A stretch of DNA of 64,000 nucleotides from Fulvivirga marina (GCF_016775155.1 NZ_JAEUGD010000053.1:62001-126000); one strand, 5' to 3'; shown: positions 25,590 through 34,741, counted from the stretch's first letter. The notes: a model not told the origin generated them from the letters alone. Numbers and translations: made by a program.

Positions 25590-27836
25590 TTAGTTACGCT
25601 TAATTATTCTTATTACTTTCTCCTCTACTTTCAGGATATATATACCCTGTTTCATCCCTTCCATTTGTACTGAACTTTGATTACCTTCCATAACTTTCCT
25701 GTTTTGCATATCAAATAACATCCAGTTTCCGTTGAATTCGCCCTCAATGGTCAGCGTTTCTTTCACTGGGTTAGGGAAAACTTTCACAGATAGGTTTTCT
25801 AATTCAGGCATGGTGGATGCTTTCAATACTTCGTTAGAGTTATTTACAGCTTGCTCTTCAGAAGAATTTCCTTCAACTCCGACCAACAAAGTCTGGTCAA
25901 CATCAGGGTTAATACTTGTATTGGCTGCGTTTACAGTAAAGGTAGCAACCTTAACAGCTTCCGGATTTCCTCCTACGGTTGTGACTGTGTAGTCAAAAGA
26001 TCCTGATTCAGTAGGTGCACCGCTAAAAGAAACGGTTTGAGCACTGTTATCAATAGCTACTTTAATGCCTGCAGGTAAACCAGTCACATTTACTGTGTTG
26101 GCATCAAGCCAGTTATAGTAAAAACCAACGATGCTTTCTCCCAGATTAATGGTTTGAGAAGATGAGCCGCTTCCATGTTTTGCCAAAGAGGCGGGAACGC
26201 CACTATTTCCGCCATTAGGTGTTGCGCTTGCACTTCCGGATTCTGTCAGGTTACCCGAAGTGTCGGTGACTTTGATCCAATAATAATAGGTGGTTCCATT
26301 GCTTACATTCTCATCTCTATAGGTTGAGCCGGAAGTTACAAATGCAATGCGTACTCTTCCTGAACGATTAGGGTCTGTATCTCTCATTACCTGGATCACA
26401 TCAGGTGTTATACCATTTAATGTCCATGAAAGGTTAATGGCACCATCATCGCCTGATGCTTGCAGGCTAATAGGAGACTGGTTAGTTTCAACAGGTTTAT
26501 TTACGGTAATGTTGGCACTCTTAACAGCATCAGGCTTTCCCCCTACGGTTGTAATAGTATAGTCAAAAGATCCAGATGCAGAAGGTGTACCACTAAAAGA
26601 AACGGTTTGATTGGCGTTATCAACATCCACATTAATACCTGCTGGCATACCTGCCACTTCTACGGTACTGGCATTGGCCCATTCAAAGTTGAAATCAACA
26701 ATGCTTTCTCCCAGATTAATACTTTGTGAGGGAGAACCTGTTCCATGTTTTACTAACGAAGCAGCCAATCCTGTACTACTGCTGCTGCCTTCCGTAGTAC
26801 TACATGAAGAACATTCTCCGGGACCAGGTAAAGTTGCACCTGCACATGAGGTAATAGGATCAACGATAGTAGCAGGGTCTTTTACGTCAAGGTCATATGG
26901 AGGTCTAAATGCTGAGCCGTTTCCTGATTTGCTTCCAGAGGTAGAACCAGTGAACAGATTGTCCCGCACTGTAACGGCAGTATAATCTTTCATCAGGTCA
27001 ATAGGGTTTGTTACGTTTTCAAAAACGTTACCCTCAACCAGTAAATTAGCTTCATATGCTGCCCTAATACAGTATGTTGATGATGTACTATTAAAATAGT
27101 TATTCACTAAATGTACTTTTCCGAACCGTACTCGTGGCATACGAGCTTTACAGCCCGGAGCCCACCAGCAGTTTTGGAAAGTAATGCGGAGCTTACCTCT
27201 GTTTCCTGTAGCGCTATTACTGGAACCGATAAGGTTGGAGAACCTGTGGTCATCAGTATCACCACCAGGTCCACCGCTTTTTGGGGCTTTGTTGTAACCA
27301 AACTTACACCAGGTGATGGATATCAGGTCAGCTTCTTTGTTAATATCAAAGTTTCCGTCCAGTCCGTCGTAAAATTCACAATGATCTACCCAAACATTAG
27401 TACAGGTGGAGATCATTAAATTGTCATACCCATTTATATCATAAGCTCCAGGGCCTTCGAAAGTAATATTTCTGAGGATGATATTTTTACACCTTTTTAC
27501 GATCAGTATACCCGAGTTACTTTTCGTCATGTCATTTGAAACCAGCTTGGATCCAGGTAGTCCGAATAAGGTTTTATCCGACTGATCCTGGAAATATATC
27601 AGTCCACCTGACGGAATCTCTATAGTACCCGATATATGTACCACTTTTACTGAAGATGATCTGATTGCGCTTTTCAAGTCGTTGTAGTTGTCTACCACTA
27701 CAGGAGTGGCATTTCCACCACCAGTTACTGAACCGTTCTGGGTTGCCCACCCTACAGGTTTACAGAGATCCTGGCTAAATACATTTTGGCTTATGATAAA
27801 GAAGGCCAAAAAGGATAAGTAAAGAATTCTTTTCAT
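25590..27836 (-). CDS. Secreted pectate lyase (PL1) with Ig-like and FN3 domains and type IX sorting domain
   Basis: A 748-residue relative of the enzyme above. The signal peptide (1-22) and PL1 domain (about 25-325) are very similar, with NVWVDHCEFYDGLDGNFDI and ARMPRVRFGKVHLVNN. After the Cys-rich hinge come a putative-Ig domain (about 365-450), a fibronectin type III domain (about 455-545; INLSWTLNGITPD, GTTYYYWIKVTDTSGN), a second putative-Ig domain almost identical to the first (about 550-640), and a type IX sorting domain (PNPVKETLTIEGEF, then MKQGIYILKVEEKVIR). Non-catalytic modules therefore differ from those of the neighbour while the catalytic part is conserved, the pattern expected after duplication and module exchange. 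Confidence 0.92.
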   Translation of the reverse strand: MKRILYLSFLAFFIISQNVFSQDLCKPVGWATQNGSVTGGGNATPVVVDNYNDLKSAIRSSSVKVVHISGTIEIPSGGLIYFQDQSDKTLFGLPGSKLVSNDMTKSNSGILIVKRCKNIILRNITFEGPGAYDINGYDNLMISTCTNVWVDHCEFYDGLDGNFDINKEADLISITWCKFGYNKAPKSGGPGGDTDDHRFSNLIGSSNSATGNRGKLRITFQNCWWAPGCKARMPRVRFGKVHLVNNYFNSTSSTYCIRAAYEANLLVEGNVFENVTNPIDLMKDYTAVTVRDNLFTGSTSGSKSGNGSAFRPPYDLDVKDPATIVDPITSCAGATLPGPGECSSCSTTEGSSSSTGLAASLVKHGTGSPSQSINLGESIVDFNFEWANASTVEVAGMPAGINVDVDNANQTVSFSGTPSASGSFDYTITTVGGKPDAVKSANITVNKPVETNQSPISLQASGDDGAINLSWTLNGITPDVIQVMRDTDPNRSGRVRIAFVTSGSTYRDENVSNGTTYYYWIKVTDTSGNLTESGSASATPNGGNSGVPASLAKHGSGSSSQTINLGESIVGFYYNWLDANTVNVTGLPAGIKVAIDNSAQTVSFSGAPTESGSFDYTVTTVGGNPEAVKVATFTVNAANTSINPDVDQTLLVGVEGNSSEEQAVNNSNEVLKASTMPELENLSVKVFPNPVKETLTIEGEFNGNWMLFDMQNRKVMEGNQSSVQMEGMKQGIYILKVEEKVIRIIKRN

Positions 27837-28008
27837 AATTGGATTTAGATTGTTTTTAAGATTTAAAAAAAAACAGCCCTCTTAGACACTTTAAAGGTTA
27901 AGGATGTACTACATTTTAAGCTGGGTTATAGTTGGTAAATAACATTTTCATATAATTTTTCTTGCTGCGATATATGGCCGCAAGAACATGAAAATGAGGG
28001 CTTTAAAA

Positions 28009-28050
28009 TTTGCTTTTTCCGAAAAAAACTTTGCAAAAAAACAATGCCCT
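28009..28050 (-). promoter_or_regulatory. Conserved upstream box shared by two pectate lyase genes (copy 2)
   Basis: On the plus strand tttgctttttccgaaaaaaa is followed by ctttgcaaaaaaacaatgcc, matching copy 1 at 25362-25402. It lies 173-214 bases before the start at 27836 and just downstream of the AraC-type regulator gene. The third lyase gene, starting at 30722, has no recognisable copy. Confidence 0.55.
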
Positions 28051-28093
28051 ACCTCATAAGGGAGTATTGAGTTTGATAGGAAACTTTTATTAG

Positions 28094-29224
28094 TTAGGTG
28101 TGAAGAAGATTGCTTGATGCAGTCTTCTTCACTTTCTTCCTGTACTCATTAGGAGGGCAGCCTTCAGATGTTTTGAATACCTTATTGAAATGGGAAACAT
28201 TACCATAACCGACATCATAAGCTATTTCCATAATTTGCATGTCGGTTTGTTTGAGTAGACGTTTTGCTTCCTTCAACCTGACCTGGTTCAGGTACTTTTT
28301 AAAGGTGGTTCCACAAGACTTTTTGAAAATGGATGAGATCTTTGTTTCAGTGAGGGCAAATTCTTTTTGCAGTACTGTCAGGCTAAGGTTTGTATTATTA
28401 TAATTTTCGGAAATATAACTGATGATATTTCTTGCCTCTTCGTCTTCAATGTTGCAGACATCCAGGTTCTTGTGAGGGAAAATAACTGGTTGTTTTTTTC
28501 TTAATTTGATGGTTAAGAAAAATAGCAAATAAAAAATAGAGAGTATTGATATAACAGCTGCTACTTCTCTGGAGTAACTTTTTCCAAACCGGATGCTGTT
28601 AATAATCATGCTTTCTTTTTGGTTAAGAGGTAGTAGCTGACAGTTTTGAATGGCCAGGCCTATGGCATGTTTATAATTAGGAGGAGCTATATCTTTTTTT
28701 GTGTTTCTGGTATGTATATACCACCAATTAGGAGTTCTGAAATCAGACAGTGGGAGTCTGTAGGTGCTTTGATCTTTCTCATAGCTTAGCTCATACCACA
28801 TAGGCCGATAACGCACGGTATCATAATCAGTAAAGTAATCAGGAGATTTCAGGTTGATGATAATAGGTATGCTTTTAGAGTTCTCTGCTTGCAGGTCTAC
28901 CTCCACGTAGTCATACTGAGACAAATCAAAATTTGGTTTTGAAGGATGATTGAATTGAATGCCTATGTGTGGGTGTTGAAAACCATCTCTAAGTGTATAA
29001 CTAAAGATAAGCTTACTAGTATCCAGTAGCTTTATATTGTTTAATTGAGAAGTGCCATTATAAACATGGTCATTATAAGTGGTAATTGTATGGTTTGGGA
29101 AAATGACAAGATCGTTTTTGTAGTTTCCAAGGATGATAAATATGCCAATAATGGCAGGAACAATAAGGAAGACTTTGTTTAAGTTTTTTTTTAAAAGAGT
29201 TTTTATATGAATAAATAATGACAA
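28094..29224 (-). CDS. Membrane-spanning AraC-type transcription regulator
   Basis: A 376-residue protein with an inner-membrane helix at about 17-35, a periplasmic domain at about 40-220, a second helix at about 226-246 (AAVISILSIFYLLFFLTI), and a cytoplasmic AraC/XylS DNA-binding domain at about 280-365 (LTETKISSIFKKSCGTTFKK, then IMEIAYDVGYGNVSHFNKVF). The periplasmic part has a beta-sandwich pattern (YDYVEVDLQAENSKSIPIII) reminiscent of carbohydrate-binding folds, so it may sense an oligosaccharide, plausibly oligogalacturonide. This is a one-component transmembrane sensor. Between lyase genes two and three, it is the obvious candidate regulator for the pectin locus. Confidence 0.82.
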   Translation of the reverse strand: MSLFIHIKTLLKKNLNKVFLIVPAIIGIFIILGNYKNDLVIFPNHTITTYNDHVYNGTSQLNNIKLLDTSKLIFSYTLRDGFQHPHIGIQFNHPSKPNFDLSQYDYVEVDLQAENSKSIPIIINLKSPDYFTDYDTVRYRPMWYELSYEKDQSTYRLPLSDFRTPNWWYIHTRNTKKDIAPPNYKHAIGLAIQNCQLLPLNQKESMIINSIRFGKSYSREVAAVISILSIFYLLFFLTIKLRKKQPVIFPHKNLDVCNIEDEEARNIISYISENYNNTNLSLTVLQKEFALTETKISSIFKKSCGTTFKKYLNQVRLKEAKRLLKQTDMQIMEIAYDVGYGNVSHFNKVFKTSEGCPPNEYRKKVKKTASSNLLHT

Positions 29225-29266
29225 TGTATCTACTGTTTAATAGTGCAAGAATTACGAATGAGTTGA

Positions 29267-29294
29267 GAAGAAGGATGCCAAAGCATCCTTCTTC
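29267..29294 (-). terminator. Terminator of the third pectate lyase gene
   Basis: gaagaaggatgc (29267-29278) and gcatccttcttc (29283-29294) form a perfect 12-base-pair stem with a 4-base loop, about 50 bases past the stop at 29346 and upstream of the regulator gene start. The T tract is weak. Confidence 0.65.
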
Positions 29295-29345
29295 CTGTTT
29301 AATCCTTTAAAACTTCAGCCACTATAGAGCAATCAGGGCTACTCT

Positions 29346-30722
29346 TTATATTTTAATTAATTTATGATATCCCTCTTCGGTCTTTATAAAGTAAGTACCC
29401 GGAAGGTAATGTGTCAGTTCCAGTGCATCGCCTTTGCCCTCTGCTATTTTATTTCCCAAATGATTGAAAAGTTGCCAATGAGTGGATTTATTTAAATAAA
29501 TCAGGCCCTTTGTAGGGTTGGGGTGGATAAGGAGAGGTGTTACATCAGTTTCAGGTATAGAGGTGGTAAGGCATTCATCCGGGCTGGTAGCAGGGGTGAT
29601 ACCTGTATTTCCTCCTGCACATTTTCCGCAAACATCCACATAAGCACTTCCTCCTATATCTCCATTACAATCGACCACTCCCGGATTGTTTGCCGAGCAG
29701 GAAGAGCAATCTGTAGGATCAGACAATGTAGCTCCGGCACACGACTTGATCGGTGTAATGATGTTGTCAGGTGTGGCTATGGTAAGGGTATAGGGTGGTA
29801 CGAAAACAGTTCCATTCTCAATATTTGAAGCTCCTGAGTTGTTGCTGGCATATACTGCCGTATAATCTCCATCAAACAGATCTATGGGTTTTTGCTGATT
29901 GTCAAAGTAATTGCCTTCGGCCAGGATATCAGCCTTATACCCTGCCCGGATACAGTGATTGGATACACTACTTGAAAACAGGTTGTTTGCCATATGCACT
30001 TTGCCATACCTTATTCTCGGCATCCTTTCTTTGCAACCCTCTCCCCACCAGCAGTATTGAAATGTGATCCTGAGTTTTCCTTCATCGCCGGTGGCACTGT
30101 CAGAAGAGCCTATCAGGTTGGAGAATCGATGATCGTCCGTTCCTCCAGGGCCATCAGGGATAGGGTCTTTATCATAACTAAATGTACACCAGGTGACTGA
30201 TATGAAATCTGCCTGGTTTTTAATATCAAAATTTCCATCCATGCCATCGTGAAACTCACAATGGTCCACCCAGATATTTCTGCTATTATCTATAGTGAGG
30301 TTGTCATTGCCATCATTATCATATGCTCCCGGCCCTTCAAAATGTATATTCCTCATTATAAGATTGTCGACCCTTTTAATATAAAAAATGCCGGAACCGG
30401 AAGAAGTGAGGTCTGTTGAGATGAGCTTTGACCCAGGCAGGCCTAGTATTGTTTTGTTTGAAATGTCCTGGATGGTGATTTTGCCATTAGCCGGAAAAGT
30501 AATGCTTCCCTGAATATGAACCACAGCTATGGAGCCTGACGTAACAGCACTTTTTAGATCGGAATAATTATCAACTACAACTGGCGAAGCATCCCCTCCT
30601 CCGGTTGTGCCTCCATTTTCAGTGGCCCAGCCCTTGGGGGTACACTGACCCTGACCGTTGACATTTAAACTAGTTAAAAAAAAGATCCCTAGAAGCAGGT
30701 GTAAAATTTTTTTCATAAACAT
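29346..30722 (-). CDS. Secreted pectate lyase (PL1), compact form with type IX sorting domain
   Basis: A 458-residue relative of the other two lyases without Ig-like modules. Signal peptide (about 1-23; an alternative start is the second Met, MKKILH), PL1 domain (about 26-325) with NIWVDHCEFHDGMDGNFDI and ERMPRIRYGKVHMANN, a Cys-rich hinge (CAGATLSDPTDCSSC) and a short Cys/Gly linker (DVCGKCAGGN), then a short type IX sorting domain (HPNPTKGLIYLNKS ... GTYFIKTEEGYHKLIKI). It lies upstream of the regulator gene on the same strand but is separated from it by a hairpin. It lacks the shared upstream box. Confidence 0.92.
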   Translation of the reverse strand: MFMKKILHLLLGIFFLTSLNVNGQGQCTPKGWATENGGTTGGGDASPVVVDNYSDLKSAVTSGSIAVVHIQGSITFPANGKITIQDISNKTILGLPGSKLISTDLTSSGSGIFYIKRVDNLIMRNIHFEGPGAYDNDGNDNLTIDNSRNIWVDHCEFHDGMDGNFDIKNQADFISVTWCTFSYDKDPIPDGPGGTDDHRFSNLIGSSDSATGDEGKLRITFQYCWWGEGCKERMPRIRYGKVHMANNLFSSSVSNHCIRAGYKADILAEGNYFDNQQKPIDLFDGDYTAVYASNNSGASNIENGTVFVPPYTLTIATPDNIITPIKSCAGATLSDPTDCSSCSANNPGVVDCNGDIGGSAYVDVCGKCAGGNTGITPATSPDECLTTSIPETDVTPLLIHPNPTKGLIYLNKSTHWQLFNHLGNKIAEGKGDALELTHYLPGTYFIKTEEGYHKLIKI

Positions 30723-31559
30723 TGATTTTTACTGATATGGTACTAAAAAAATACAGCCAGCCAGACAAGAAAATAAAATGACGTTCAGTGGTCGTCTACT
30801 AAATAACCTTATACATACCATAGCTTCTAAATCTATAGTTCCAGCAAACCTGACTCATTGTGTTTTCAACACAAGAACCTGGTATTATATGATTTTTAGG
30901 GGATTACAACTGCCCGATATTTTTGATGATATCAGGTACCGGAAATTTTAATCCATATGGGGTAGGGATGTAATTCCGGTATATTTTCTCTTTAGCTAGT
31001 GGGTTAGATAATTATAGCCCTTCAGCTAAACTTTGGGTTTTGAGAAAATTTCTTAAAAGTACATTAGATTATATTGACTTTCAATTTTTCAAGTTCATTT
31101 TTTGGTTTAATAAGCATCCGTGAATTGATAAAATGCGCCAGGTCTATAGCAAGCTAAGCGTACTTGAATTACCGGTTTGTTGGACGACCAGTTAAAATAG
31201 TAACCTAAATTAAAAAGTTACCTTGCCCTCTAGAGGCAATGGAGGGCGTTTTTGTGAATAGTCCACCTTATTGTCTACCCGTCTTTTTATTAATCCATGA
31301 AAAATCGACTTAACATAGCCGCATAGTTTTAGGTTGTAGAACTTGCCTTCTTCAGGCAAGCGTTTTGTTTAGGTAGCAGGCACCTTTGGAACACAAATCC
31401 AAAGGTGCCAATTGTTCTGAAAAGGAATGCTGATGGCGTTTGATTTAGAATAGCTGCCCTCTTTTAAAGGGAATACCCATGAAACCCAATGGACATGTAA
31501 CAACAATATCGGACAGCAAGGAATTTTAAATTAACGAGTAAAAAAATCAGCAATCAGAA
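30723..31559. other. Long intergenic region with three hairpins
   Basis: 837 bases without a supported gene. Three hairpins follow each other: gccctc...gagggc then gttttt (31225-31253), cttgcc...ggcaag then cgttttgttt (31342-31370), and the 12-base-pair ggcacctttgga...tccaaaggtgcc (31379-31409). Two look like plus-strand terminators although no plus-strand gene ends here, so either a gene has been lost or they form a leader upstream of the gene array at 31560. Confidence 0.5.
31379..31409. terminator. 12-base-pair inverted repeat in the leader of the STAS-like array
   Basis: ggcacctttgga (31379-31390) and tccaaaggtgcc (31398-31409) are perfect complements with a 7-base loop and no T run. It could be a terminator relic, an attenuator stem or a protein-binding site, and it is the strongest of the three hairpins upstream of the array. 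Confidence 0.45.
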
Positions 31560-32000
31560 ATGAAAGACAATGTAGTTACCAGGCTTTATGCCACTAACAA
31601 AGCATATTTTGATTTCGATCCTTCAGTACCATGTATTATTGCGGGAAAATTGGGGTTTGTTTCTTCAGAAGAGTTCATATACAATATGCAATACGGCTTA
31701 AAACTTTTCAAGGAAAGAATAAAAGAACATTCGAAGTTGGGGTGGGTTGCCAATTTAAATCAGGCAAACGTTTATGATGCGGAGAATGTCAGATGGGTGA
31801 TAGAACATTGGAATCCTGCTGCTATTGAAGCAGGTTTGAAGTATATCGCTTTCATAGAGCCTGAAAGCGATTTTGTTAAGGAAAGTATTGAAAAATATAC
31901 CAAACAGTCCGTATTGAACGGGGGCTTGGTAATTAATAGTTTTAGCGATGTTGGAATGGCTAAAACCTGGCTTAGGTCACAGCTATTTGATGATCATTGA
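31560..32000 (+). CDS. SpoIIAA/STAS-like small protein, array member 1
   Basis: A 146-residue cytoplasmic protein, first of four tandem paralogues that share FDPSVPCI near residue 19, a following LGFxxSxEF segment, a WVANL strand near residue 62, and a Trp-Leu end (AKTWLRSQL). The alternation of short strands and helices and the final ‘SAxxWL’ motif resemble the SpoIIAA-like or STAS/SEC14 group. There is no catalytic signature. Array order, direction and gaps of 34 to 110 bases suggest one transcript. It is the most diverged member at its N-terminus and helices. Confidence 0.65.
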   Translation: MKDNVVTRLYATNKAYFDFDPSVPCIIAGKLGFVSSEEFIYNMQYGLKLFKERIKEHSKLGWVANLNQANVYDAENVRWVIEHWNPAAIEAGLKYIAFIEPESDFVKESIEKYTKQSVLNGGLVINSFSDVGMAKTWLRSQLFDDH

Positions 32001-32034
32001 TTAGATACTCAAAGCTAAATATCAATAAACCAAA

Positions 32035-32481
32035 ATGAATGCAGAAATAGAAACACCTATTACAAGATTATACGCTATTAGTAATGGTACATCACTAAAC
32101 TTTGATCCATCCGGACCATACCTGATAGCTTCATGGCTTGGGTTTGCTATGTCTGAAGAGTTTAGATCATTTTTGGATAAGAGCATTGGCTTGATCGAAG
32201 AAAAGGTAAAAGAGCATGGTAAACTGGGATGGATCTCAGATTTCAGGGAAGGCAAAGCGGTTTTGGATGAAGATGTACAATGGGCTACTGAAAACTGGAA
32301 TTCCAGGGCAAGTGAAGCCGGCTTACAATATAATGCTCTTATAATTCCCGAAAACCTCTTTTTAGGCCTGGCGGCTAATGATTATAAGGAAACTACTGAA
32401 CAGGTGGAGGGAATAGTTGTAAAGCGATTTAAAGACATAGAGTCTGCCAGAGTCTGGCTTAGTGAGGTTCTCAATAACTAG
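32035..32481 (+). CDS. SpoIIAA/STAS-like small protein, array member 2
   Basis: 148 residues. It keeps the family landmarks as NFDPSGPYLI (Pro-Cys replaced by Pro-Tyr), LGFAMSEEFRSFLDKS, EHGKLGWISDF, QWATENWNSRASEAGLQYNA and a final SARVWLSEVL. Loss of the Cys in this member while 1, 3 and 4 keep it suggests the Cys is not essential or that members have specialised. It begins 34 bases after member 1. Confidence 0.65.
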   Translation: MNAEIETPITRLYAISNGTSLNFDPSGPYLIASWLGFAMSEEFRSFLDKSIGLIEEKVKEHGKLGWISDFREGKAVLDEDVQWATENWNSRASEAGLQYNALIIPENLFLGLAANDYKETTEQVEGIVVKRFKDIESARVWLSEVLNN

Positions 32482-32586
32482 TTGAGAGTTCTCTAATTGA
32501 TTTAATGGAATATAAATGGAACAGTTACACACTTTGTTTGATCGAGAAATAAACTCTGTAAAAAATAATACTTAACAAGTTTAATC

Positions 32587-33012
32587 ATGGAAGTAACAAC
32601 TTTATTTAAAATGGGAACATCAACAATCGATTTCGATCCTTCAGTTCCCTGTCTTGTTCATACCAGTTCAGGGTTTCTGATGAGTGATGAATTGAGGCAA
32701 CAAATGAATGCTGGCTTAGAATTACTGATAAAAAAGAAACATGAATTGGGCAAAATAGCCTGGTTGGCTAATACAAAAGGCATGGAGCCTCTATTAGAAG
32801 AAGATACAATGTGGATAGCCAGGGAATGGAATGCCAGGGTATGTGAGGCGGGAGTCAGGCATATTGCATTGATTACACCGGAAAGCGAACTGGCTGAGAT
32901 GAGTCATGAAGTTTATGAAGAAAATTTAGAAATAACGGATGACGGGTTGGTGGTCCGGACATTTGCAGATCTAGCGTCAGCCAAGGCATGGCTTAAGGAA
33001 GTCTTGAAGTAA
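32587..33012 (+). CDS. SpoIIAA/STAS-like small protein, array member 3
   Basis: 141 residues with DFDPSVPCLVHTSSGFLMSD, KIAWLANTKG, MWIAREWNARVCEAGVRHIA, PESELAEMSHEVYEEN and the end SAKAWLKEVL. Closest to member 4 in the second half, where both have a HEVYEE/QEVYQD segment. The 105-base gap before it is the largest in the array and could carry an internal promoter. Confidence 0.65.
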   Translation: MEVTTLFKMGTSTIDFDPSVPCLVHTSSGFLMSDELRQQMNAGLELLIKKKHELGKIAWLANTKGMEPLLEEDTMWIAREWNARVCEAGVRHIALITPESELAEMSHEVYEENLEITDDGLVVRTFADLASAKAWLKEVLK

Positions 33013-33054
33013 AGTAATAAAAGAAACCTTGTTTGAAATAAATATTAATAACGA

Positions 33055-33501
33055 TTGAGAAAAAATAAAATGCAAACAGAAATACTTTATCAACTTGAGG
33101 AATCAATCATTGAATATGACCCATCGGTACCATGTATCATAGGTAGGCATATTGGCTTTCATATGAGCAATGAGTTCAGACAATTTTTGGATAAGGGACT
33201 GGAATTAATGGTTGAAAAAATGAAAGAGCATGGAAAGGTGGCGTGGGTGGCAAACCTGCATCAATCAGACGTTATTATAGAAGAGGACAATATATGGGCG
33301 GCTGAAGACTGGACCCCCAGGGCTTTGAAGGCGGGTATCTGCCACACGGCATTTGTGCTGCATGAAGATGAATACGCTTTGGCGAACATGAATCAGGAGG
33401 TTTATCAAGACCAGATCGCCAAAAACCAAAATGAAATGATTATTGGGCGCTTTAAAGATGAGGAATCTGCTAAAGCGTGGCTCAGGGAGATGCTTAAATA
33501 G
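33055..33501 (+). CDS. SpoIIAA/STAS-like small protein, array member 4
   Basis: 148 residues, or 145 if translation begins at the Met four codons in (MQTEILYQLE). Landmarks: EYDPSVPCIIGRHIGFHMSN, EHGKVAWVANLHQ, IWAAEDWTPRALKAGICHTA and SAKAWLREML. It is followed by a strong terminator at 33621, which closes the array. Confidence 0.65.
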   Translation: MRKNKMQTEILYQLEESIIEYDPSVPCIIGRHIGFHMSNEFRQFLDKGLELMVEKMKEHGKVAWVANLHQSDVIIEEDNIWAAEDWTPRALKAGICHTAFVLHEDEYALANMNQEVYQDQIAKNQNEMIIGRFKDEESAKAWLREMLK

Positions 33502-33620
33502 TTGGACTTAAACCCCTATTCAAATTAATAACATTTAAATTACGAAACGAGGAAAACTAAGGCTATCTAGCATGGTTAAGGGGTGAATAGTCAATTGAAA
33601 TTTTGAATAATTAATTGTTG

Positions 33621-33655
33621 TTGAGGCCGTTTTTATAAACGGCCTCAAATTTTTT
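33621..33655 (+). terminator. Strong terminator closing the STAS-like array
   Basis: ttgaggccgttt (33621-33632) and aaacggcctcaa (33637-33648) form a perfect 12-base-pair stem with a 4-base loop, followed by a run of T (33650-33655). This is the clearest intrinsic terminator in the window. Confidence 0.88.
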
Positions 33656-33736
33656 CACTCAGAATTACTTCAGGAGCCTCAGTTTTTCATTTTGATCTTA
33701 TCTTTTCATAGTCCATTTAACAGTTACTCTATAAGC

Positions 33737-33748
33737 TGACAAAAGTCA
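33737..33748. promoter_or_regulatory. FNR-like palindrome upstream of the ATP-cone/AMP phosphorylase operon
   Basis: tgac-aaaa-gtca is a perfect TGAC-N4-GTCA palindrome 122 bases before the start at 33870. The same arrangement occurs at 57319-57330, 58113-58124 and 61386-61397 upstream of genes for Ric, cytochrome c and a 601-residue protein. The Crp/Fnr regulator at 58816-59427 is the natural candidate to bind it. Confidence 0.5.
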
Positions 33749-33869
33749 TTGGTCATGCTGAGAGTGATCATTCACCAGCCCTGAAGATATAAGCATCTTT
33801 AAGTCATGGCCTTTAGAGTTTGTGCCAGTATTAAGTGAAAAATAGTGAGTCCGGTCTCAATACTAAAAG

Positions 33870-34700
33870 ATGGTTAATGTAATCAAAGCCTCTGGGGAGA
33901 AAGCTCCTTTTGTATCTTCTAAGTTACTGGCGTCATTAAAGCGCGCTGGAGCGAGTGAAAGTCTTGCACAAAATATTTTAAGAGAGATGGAGGCACTTTT
34001 GTATGAAGGGATCACTACTAAAAAAATTTATAAAGAGGCCTTTGCCAGATTACGCAAAAGCTCAAAACCGATGGCAGCCAAATACAAGCTGAAAGCAGCT
34101 ATTATGGAACTGGGGCCGACGGGTTATCCTTTTGAAAAATTTGTAGGTGAAATACTCCATTATCAGGGGTTTGATGTTAAAGTAGGAGTAATAGTGCAGG
34201 GGCATTGCGTACAGCATGAGATAGATGTAGTCGCTGAAAAAGCCTCAGATCACTATATGGTGGAGTGCAAATTTCATAGTGATCAGGCCAGGCACTGTGA
34301 TGTAAAGGTGCCATTGTACATTCATTCTCGTTTTAGGGACGTGGAAAAGCAATGGAAAAAACATGAAGCCCATAGTACCAAATTTCATCAGGGTTGGATT
34401 TTTACCAATACCAGGTTTACAGATGATGCCATTAAATATGGTAGTTGTGCAGGCTTAATGTTAGTAGGGTGGAATTATCCCAGGAAAGGTGGTTTGAAAG
34501 ACTTTATTGATAAGTTAGGCCTGCACCCCGTCACCTCATTGACCACACTGACCAAATATGAAAAACAAACCCTTTTATCAGGAAATCATGTTTTGTGCCG
34601 GGATATATGCGATAACCCTAAACTACTGAGCAAGATAGGGGTAAAGACAGGTAGGCAAAAAGGAGTATTGGAAGAAGCGAGGGCATTATGTGACCAATAA
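33870..34700 (+). CDS. ATP-cone protein with Mrr-like PD-(D/E)XK nuclease domain
   Basis: A 276-residue fusion. Residues 1-90 form an ATP-cone (VIKASGEKAPFVSSKLLASL and the KKIYKEAFARLRK helix), the nucleotide-sensing fold of ribonucleotide reductases and NrdR. Residues 90-200 carry a restriction-endonuclease-like core: D119 in HEIDVV, E132 and K134 in VECKF, with a preceding FEKFVGEILHYQGFDV helix typical of Mrr-type nucleases. The C-terminal 70 residues are helical. A nucleotide-gated nuclease is implied, either a defence or DNA-damage function. It leads an operon with AMP phosphorylase and PRPP synthetase, which links ATP/dNTP sensing to nucleotide salvage. Confidence 0.8.
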   Translation: MVNVIKASGEKAPFVSSKLLASLKRAGASESLAQNILREMEALLYEGITTKKIYKEAFARLRKSSKPMAAKYKLKAAIMELGPTGYPFEKFVGEILHYQGFDVKVGVIVQGHCVQHEIDVVAEKASDHYMVECKFHSDQARHCDVKVPLYIHSRFRDVEKQWKKHEAHSTKFHQGWIFTNTRFTDDAIKYGSCAGLMLVGWNYPRKGGLKDFIDKLGLHPVTSLTTLTKYEKQTLLSGNHVLCRDICDNPKLLSKIGVKTGRQKGVLEEARALCDQ

Positions 34701-34741
34701 GAGAAAGCGGCAATAGTAGGCAGGTATTTAATGAAAGCATT

